This document shows, piece after piece, positions 58,000-64,000 of a stretch of 64,000 bases of DNA. This DNA comes from Gigaspora margarita (lineage: Eukaryota; Glomeromycota; Glomeromycetes; Diversisporales; Gigasporaceae): NCBI GenBank assembly GCA_009809945.1, contig WTPW01000856.1, forward strand, positions 89,979 through 153,978. The letters run 5' to 3'. Position 1 is the stretch's first letter. Each line of letters opens with the position of its first letter. The notes under the pieces were generated by a model. It had not been told where the DNA came from and searched no databases. It saw only the letters and a program-made list of their open reading frames with translations. The position numbers and the translations under genes were made by a program.

Positions 58000-59325
58000 G
58001 CAAGTAGTTACTACATAATAAAGTTTAAATTTTACTATATAAATTGATTATAAGTACTTAAGTAAATATGTTCATAAGATTTTTAACTAAAGAGCTTTAG
58101 TAGTTTATTGCCCACTCTACAACTATATAAAAGGAACTGAGAAGACATTTATCAAATGGCAATATGCCAAAAATGAAAAAAAAGAAGAATCATTCGAGTA
58201 CTTTACAGCATATAAAGTTAACAAAGCAAAATAGTTAGAGAAAGAATATTTAATAGCGAATCAAATCTGGTTGAACCTAAATATGGTGTTTAGAAAAAAA
58301 ATGACAATTAATGATCTGTATACAAGGCTAACTGGAAGAAAAAAAGCAGACAAATACAGAAAAAAAAAATATATGGCAAGAGGACTAATTGAGTCAAATT
58401 TAGCAACCTCACTTTTGTTAATAGAGATTACTAGAAAAGTAGCAGATTTGATTATAACAAATAGTAGGATAAATGGTACAGTTTTTTTTAAGAAAAGATA
58501 TGGTTTCAATGTTGCAATGAAGTTGCAAAAGGTGAAAAACAACTAGTATTAATGTCAAAAAAAAGAAAATGAAGAAAGAAAGTTTGAAAGAAAAGAAGAA
58601 AAAGAATAGAGTAGGAAAAGGTATAAATAAAAGAGGAGGAGGAGGTCCACTCGAGAAAGCAGAGGATAGATACAGAAGACAAAAATCAGTAGATAAAAAG
58701 TGGAATAAGTTTAAAAAAAAATAGGTTTGGTAACAGAAGAAATAGAAAAATAGATATAGACTAGAAGATGGTTTAGATAGAATAAAAATTAAATAAAATC
58801 ATAGTGGGCTATAGATCCAGGCCGATGAATTGCGGATTCAGTATCTAAAAGTAGATACTAAAGAAGTAACAAGGTCAATTTTACTTTGGCAAGTCACACA
58901 TAGGTACCAAATGGCAACTGAGTAAGCTATACTTTAGTTTAAAATAGTGTAGCTATAAATAAAAAACACATGTATCAAATAGCAAACTCTATATTATAAA
59001 ATAAAGTTGTGAAATAATCGTCAAAAAAAAAAAAATATGTTTTTAAAATAAAAATATATATTCTCCAAAATTTTCATACAAATTGAAGAACTTTTTATTA
59101 TTTAACTTGTAATTTTTATATTTGTTATATATATTTTTTAAAAAATTTTTAAATTTTAATGAAAATAAAAATTAAAACTTAAATAATAAAAAGTTCTCCA
59201 ATTTATATGAAAATTTTACAATATATGTATTTGATCTTCTGAACAAGTTTACTTATATGATTAGAACTAATTTGCTTAGTAAAATTTGGACTTTACTATG
59301 CAGTAACTATTATCGATTAGGGGTA
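58000..59325. repeat. Third palindromic block, split by an insertion
   Basis: The left half (gtagttactacataataaag, 58010-58085) and right half (tttttattatttaacttgta to ggactttactatgcagtaac, 59050-59310) correspond to the blocks in the two preceding elements. 58086-59040 is extra and includes a decayed open frame. Confidence 0.65.
58118..58546 (+). pseudogene. Unidentified decayed protein-coding sequence
   Basis: One frame reads YNYIKGTEKTFIKWQYAKNE, KKEESFEYFTAYKVNKAK, a stop, LEKEYLIANQIWLNLNMVFR, then TINDLYTRLTGRKKADKYRK to KLQKVKNN, with one internal stop (about 58234). Downstream to about 58730 it remains Lys/Arg-rich but in several frames (RGGGGPLEKAEDRYRRQKS). Its composition is protein-like and basic; I do not recognise a family. 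It lies inside an insertion that splits a palindromic repeat, so it may be cargo or coding remnant of a mobile element. Confidence 0.4.
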
Positions 59326-59554
59326 ACTTATTTTTGGATAAAACAAGTTTTTAGCTTTTTTGGTTAAATAAAAGGGGTAGTTTATTTTCGGAGTAGAAAT
59401 GGATGGTATATAAACTCAAATCTGAAATTGTATAATTTATAATAAAATTTGAACATATATAATAATTTTGTATAAAGCTTTTAATAAAATTAAGTGTATA
59501 AAGTTATATTAAAATTTTGAGTCTGAATCTGAGTTATATATGTATTCTTCGGGG

Positions 59555-59742
59555 TAGAGTTAATACCTCTATTCAGATATATTTTTTATATCCAGATTCA
59601 TTCGGTTTATTATAGTATATATCTGGATTTAAATTTAAATCTGGATTTATTTATATCCGGATATAAAAACACTATGTTATGTTATATCACATGATATAGT
59701 ATATATCCAGATATATAAATCTGAATAGAGGTGTTAACTCTA
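59555..59742. mobile_element. 188-bp hAT-like MITE
   Basis: The ends TAGAGTTAATACCTCTATTC and (complement) TAGAGTTAACACCTCTATTC. The inner region is full of palindromic tatatctggata-type motifs. The flanks cttcgggg and ctttaggg match at six of eight bases. Confidence 0.8.
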
Positions 59743-59750
59743 CTTTAGGG

Positions 59751-60620
59751 TCCTAGTACAGTTAAGGATAAAAAGTAGATTGATTTAAACACTATTAAAA
59801 ATAAATGCTCCAAAATAAAAGACCATGAATGTCTAATAATAACTATTACCAAAACATGGATATTTACCCAAATAGTATAGAGCCAGTGCACGAGAATAAA
59901 GTTAATAATAATTGTGTGCTAATCAAGATGGATAACAGTATAGAAGCAAATAGTAGTAATAGCATAGTCATAATGTGAAAAGTAGAAACAGAAAAAGTTG
60001 AAAAAGAAAATAATGAAAAGAAAGTTGTAGTTAAAAATGGCAGAACATACCCAATAGTAATGATGCTGTCTAAAACTATATAGTTTCGGATTGACTGAAA
60101 CCAAAACTGGTATTACCAGTTTCAAATATGATCTTCTTGGCCAAAACTTGCCTAAAGACCCAAAACTATACCAATACTCCAAAACTATACCGAAACTCTG
60201 AAACTGGTCTGCTAATAAATTTTCTTTTTTGGTTTTATTACCTGCACAAATAAGTAGGATCCAGATATCAACTATATCTGTTAAATTTTAAATAGCCACA
60301 TCTCTAGCACATATATGCAATAGTAAGAATAAAAAGTAAATTTCTAGTTATTTCTATAGTAAGGAATAGCTAGAAATTTACTTATTATTCCTAGAATTGC
60401 ATAGATGCGCATACTCACGAAACTTACCTATCTGAAAAACATCCATTGCCATACTCTTTTTCCATAAAAGATCAATTCTCCTCACTCTTCCACCCATTTG
60501 CCCACCCTTCTCACATAATAGATCAATCCTCCTCACTCTTTCACCTATTCGCCCTACTCTTCCACTGTAAAAGATCCATTTTCCCATCTTTATACCCATA
60601 ATCTACCCATCCGCCCATAA
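59751..60620. other. No gene supported; gaaac motifs and one hairpin
   Basis: 60070-60215 has gaaac/gtttc motifs like those at 27.8-28.9 kb. A hairpin (aagtaaatttctagttatt and complement) lies at 60334-60383. The short frames on the minus strand here are not convincing. Confidence 0.4.
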
Positions 60621-61298
60621 AAAACCAAAGCAACAAAAAAAAACAAATAAATAAATAAATTAATTAATTAACAAACAAATAAATAAATAAATAAATAAAT
60701 TAACAAACAAATAAATAAATAAATAAATAAATTAACAAACAAATAAATAAATAAATAAATTAATTAACAAACAAATAAATAAATAAATTAATAAATTAAT
60801 AAAAAACGAAAGATTAAAGATATTTTAAAATTAAATTAATGATAAAAAAATTTTCAATACATAATTTAAAAAAAAAACAAAAAAATTTAATCGAAAAAAA
60901 TAAAGAATTAAAAAAAAAATTATAAAAAAAAAATAAAAAAAATAATAAAAAACAAAAAAAAAGTAAAACAAAAAAAAATAAAAAATTAAACCTGAAAAAA
61001 AAAGATTAAATAAAAAAAGAAAAATAAAAAAAAATAAAAAAAAAGTTAAAATAAAAGTATACCGAAAAAAAGTTAAAATAAAAAATAAAAAAAAATGAAT
61101 AAAAGCGAAAAAAAAATTATAAAAAAATAAAAAAAATAAAAAAATAAAAAAATAATAAAAAAAAATAATAAAAAAAAATAATAATAATAAAAAATAATAA
61201 TAAAACTGAAAAAAAACTTTAAATAAAAATAGAAAAAAAAAAAATAATTTAAACGAAAAAAAAAAATAAAAAAATAGTTAAATAAAAACAAAAAAAAA
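60621..61298. repeat. (AAAT)n microsatellite grading into A-rich DNA
   Basis: 60630-60800 consists of aaataaataaat runs separated by aattaacaaac in a loose ~45-50 bp higher order. 60800-61298 is A-rich with scattered T, G and C. The 93-codon frame on its minus strand is a low-complexity artefact. The same A-rich DNA continues after the SINE (62328-62360). Confidence 0.85.
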
Positions 61299-61311
61299 TA
61301 GCATATAAAAA

Positions 61312-62314
61312 GGGTACAGCGACTTAGGGAAGTTGGTAAGTTGTCACCCTTCAAGTAGCAGGTTTAGGGTTCAAATCCTACTGGTGACGCTTTGAAAATA
61401 AAACTTGTGGTACAGTAACTATTGTCTTGTTGATTGGTTGGGTATATTATCTGTAATTCTTGGTTATCATCTAGAATGGAAGCTTTCAGGCATATTTGTG
61501 TATCATTACACAGACAAATCCAAGGAATCAGAGAAATGGAAACCCGTTTGGCAAGTCCTGAGTAAGAAGGTAGCAAAGATCTTTGACAGCGCTACCAAAA
61601 CCGGAGAATCAGAAACTGGAGCCAGAATATCGGATGAATAAAAGACCCTCAGGAATGGGGGTTCACCAACCTGGCCGCCGGAGTCGCACCAGAGGAAAAG
61701 GACCTATGCTATAGAAGTAGGTACCAAGGGAAGAAAGAACCATAGTGGCACCTAATGCCGAGTTAATCGACCCTTCTGGGCTAACTGGTTTGGAAGTTTG
61801 GGAAGCTGGTATAAGGACTGATAGAATGGTAGAGATGGGTGCTAGGGTTGGAGCGAACCTTACAAGGGCATAAAGTAGGTAACGGTAGCAGTTTAATAGT
61901 TAGCCCTAATTACAAATATATAGGTAAAGCTGTAGCGTAAGTTACCGAAGTATAGGTAATACCTGGGTGGAACAGGAACTGCTCTACCAAGTTTCCTGCG
62001 AGGATAAACTAGTTCTAAGGGCTATGGCAGCAAATGATTCAGGGTCTGGACTGACTGAATATGTACTGCAGATACTGGTGAAACAGTTGAGATTGGTCAA
62101 GGAGCTGAAGATCAGAGGGTTTAAATAGGCAATTTCCATAGTTGGGTTGCAGGTATGGCATCTAGTATAGAACCTTCGGGCAGATTACTTAAATTAGATA
62201 CCAAAAGTGTACGTGTAGCTAGTTGTACTCTCATCCAAGTGTAACTTTCCAATGTATAAACTGAATAAATTCTATGCCCCAAGCAGGCACTTTGAAACCA
62301 AAAAAAAAAAAAAA
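61312..62314 (+). mobile_element. Long tRNA-derived SINE, full-length copy (~1.0 kb)
   Basis: The head gggtacagcgacttagggaa contains an A-box match (TAGGGAAGTTGG, 11 of 12 to TRGCNNAGYNGG) and, ~35 bp further on, a B-box match (GGTTCAAATCC, 10 of 11). A ~900-bp unique body follows and then an A15 tail. The target duplication tagcatataaaaa (plus adjoining A) is at 61299-61311 and 62315-62327. The body encodes no conserved protein; frames of 70-80 codons differ between copies. At ~1 kb it is far longer than typical 150-500 bp SINEs. Other copies: 14338-15293, 15400-16485 and 62590-63024. Confidence 0.92.
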
Positions 62315-62387
62315 TAGCATATAAAAAATAAAAAAAAATAAAAATAAAAAAAAATTAGATTTGCAAAAGACAACAGGCAGTACATAC

Positions 62388-62475
62388 AAGTGATGCCTGA
62401 TGAAATGATGAAACCTGATGAAACCATAAGTTTCGTCAAGTTTTGTCAGATTCATCATTTCATCAGGCATCACTA
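62388..62475. mobile_element. 88-bp hairpin MITE
   Basis: The arms aagtgatgcctgatgaaatg and complement, with short loop. The flanks gtacatac (62380-62387) and gtacatat (62476-62483) differ at one base, an 8-bp duplication of hAT type. This is the smallest element delimited in the window. Confidence 0.8.
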
Positions 62476-62589
62476 GTACATATCAGAACTCAAGTGCCAG
62501 CGCTACATACATATGTATATGAATAAACCCTGTTGTTAATTGTGATTAATTTATTAATTGGGTATGTATGAGAATTTTTTAACAATACC

Positions 62590-63024
62590 CGATAAGGGGG
62601 TGTGGCGCATAGCAAAGTTGGAAAGTTGTTACCCCCTTAAAGAATTTGTAACTAAGGTATAGGGTTCGAATTCTACCGGAGACAATTTTCAAAAATTATA
62701 TCCATGTTGCAGTAACTGATCTTTGTCGATAAGTTGGGTCATAATAAGGCCTGTAACTTGGGTTGCACCACTCCTCGGTGTATTCCGTTAATGTAAAAAT
62801 TCTAGATCTATTACGCAAGTTATTGGAATTGTATAATACCAAGAGAACTTGAAGATCAGAAACCCTTGGCAAGTTCTAAGCAGAGAGTAGCTAGGCTTTT
62901 GACAGTAATATGGAAAAGGAATTGGATGGTATGTATGGGCTGGCCAGTATGCTTATGACAAAAGGGTTGGAGGACTCTACCAACCAGGCTGCCAGAGTCA
63001 CACTGGAGAAAAAGAACATGTGTT
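62590..63024 (+). mobile_element. Long tRNA-derived SINE, copy 4 (5' part only)
   Basis: The head (ggtgtggcgcatagcaaagt; B box ggttcgaattc) and first ~400 bp follow the 61312 copy: ttggcaagttc, gtagc..tttgacag, then accaaccaggctgccagagt and cactggagaaaaagaacatg. Similarity stops at 63025, where another sequence begins. Confidence 0.8.
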
Positions 63025-64000
63025 AGGGGGCTTCCAGAAATTACGTAATATTTTTGTTACTAAGGCCATAAAAATTTATATAATTGGTTTTCATATCCCG
63101 CCCGCATTGACAAAGTGAGGATTGGAAATTTTTTTTTTTTATAGTTAACCGATAAAAATTCTCTATTCTATTATCATGTGATAAAGTAGATATGCTTATA
63201 AGATGACATTCTTATAGTACAAAGATCAAATTTAATATGCAAAGAAATTATTAATAAGGCTATTTTTATTAACCTCACTCTAATTTTCTTTGCCAGAATG
63301 CCGTGGATTATTTTCAAAAAAGAATATGATCAGACATGAAAGAAGTTACTCATTGCTATTTATTGGTTGTTCTTTCGTTCATAACCTATCATATTCCTTT
63401 TTAAATAAAGTGGTAAAGGTTATCAGTCATAGGACATGTCCCCTTAAAATTGGTTTAAAATAAATTTATAATAAAAATTATAAAAAAACATATGAATTTA
63501 CTATATAACTTTGAGCTAAGATCCCTCTCTGGGTTAACTAATTAACTTAAAAGTAAAGTTTGCAGGTATATAGAACAAGAAAAGAAGAAAATTTTGAGCT
63601 TAAAAAACCATATTAAAATTTTGCTAATTTTGCACTTTTTCAAAACGTAACTCTGTCAAAAACAAATATTTACAAATTTTAAATCAGCAATTATATGTAA
63701 AATTATGCTCTGAACAACTTTACTTAGGCGACGGAAGTAGGTTACCTTGTAAGAAAAATGGGTTATCTATGTACTAAAGTTAAAATTTATCGTATTTCAT
63801 AATAAAACTTTTTTTTCTTATTAGGTAACCTACTTTGGGCTCTTAAGCAAAGTTGTTCGGCATGTAATTTTACATCACATTTGAGATTGATTCGCGTTTT
63901 TCGGACCTTTTCTAAGTGAAAAATGGGTTTAAAGTTCGAAAAAAAAATTTTTTTTTAAAAAAAAAATAAAAAAATTTTTTTTTTTAAAAAAAAAAATTTT
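63025..64000. mobile_element. Start of a TIR-like element, cut by the window end
   Basis: The SINE is interrupted by ggggggcttccagaaattac, close to the terminus of the element at 42203. Within it lie inverted blocks (aggttacc/ggtaacctac with caactttactta/aagcaaagttgtt). 63285-63460 contains a possible exon (ECRGLFSKKNMIRHERS, finger-like) after an acceptor-like ttgccag, too weak to call. The last ~50 bp is A/T homopolymer. Confidence 0.45.

Noticed and set aside
61073-61354. 93-codon Phe-rich minus-strand frame
   Set aside because: Low-complexity product of A-rich DNA.
61405-61641. 78- and 70-codon frames near the SINE start
   Set aside because: Inside the SINE body; not conserved in the copies at 14338 and 62590.
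63285-63460. Possible zinc-finger exon (ECRGLFSKKNMIRHERS)
   Set aside because: Only one Cys of the expected pair and no linked coding sequence; too weak to annotate as a gene.

Overview
The window looks like a transposon-dominated, gene-poor stretch of a very AT-rich eukaryotic genome, most probably an arbuscular mycorrhizal fungus (Glomeromycotina, Rhizophagus/Gigaspora-like). The clues are Sel1-like repeats of the GIGVEKDEHKAFEYYQKSA type, NLRC3/RNI-like leucine-rich repeats, hAT and Plavaka (KDZ) transposases with short GT..AG introns, a C2H2/coiled-coil gene with 60-80 bp introns, and TTAGGG-type repeats. The species is an inference; no rRNA or housekeeping gene is present. No functional tRNA, rRNA, operon or CRISPR array was seen.

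Layout. 0-3 kb: remnants of Sel1-repeat genes. 3-8 kb: tandem repeats (31 bp, ~120/241 bp and 27 bp units), a 396-N gap and small inverted-repeat elements. 8.4-12 kb: a tandem array of ~310-325 bp palindromic units carrying two insertions. 12-20 kb: retroelements, fold-back elements and a second palindromic array. 20-27 kb: a frameshifted leucine-rich gene, a duplicated intergenic block, a 464-N gap flanked by near-identical 345/349 bp repeats, and the best intact gene (C2H2 finger plus coiled coil, three exons). 27-34 kb: a decayed hAT transposon interrupted by another hAT-like element. 34-44 kb: fold-back elements and broken LRR and Sel1 genes, each interrupted by elements with AGGACCCC termini. 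44-49 kb: two neighbouring elements with perfect 8-bp target duplications, then a multi-exon gene of unknown function with a SINE in a likely intron. 50-56.7 kb: a broken Plavaka transposase with nested insertions. 56.7-64 kb: more hAT-like MITEs, palindromic blocks, A-rich sequence and a long tRNA-derived SINE.

The main result is structural. At least fourteen terminal-inverted-repeat elements can be delimited to the base by 8-bp target duplications (nine exact, the rest with one or two mismatches). In several cases a second copy in the same window acts as the pre-insertion site: the other arm of a fold-back element, a paralogous block, or the reading frame of a gene. Two repeat classes look poorly characterised: a ~1 kb tRNA-headed, poly(A)-tailed SINE, and a ~1.05 kb poly(A)-tailed element without a visible tRNA head, present as three copies. 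I saw no host defence or metabolic system. Most coding sequence here is decaying transposase or multi-copy repeat-protein genes.

Limits: everything was read by eye. Percent identities, copy numbers and gene models are approximate unless stated as exact, and several frameshifts lie at homopolymers and may be assembly errors.
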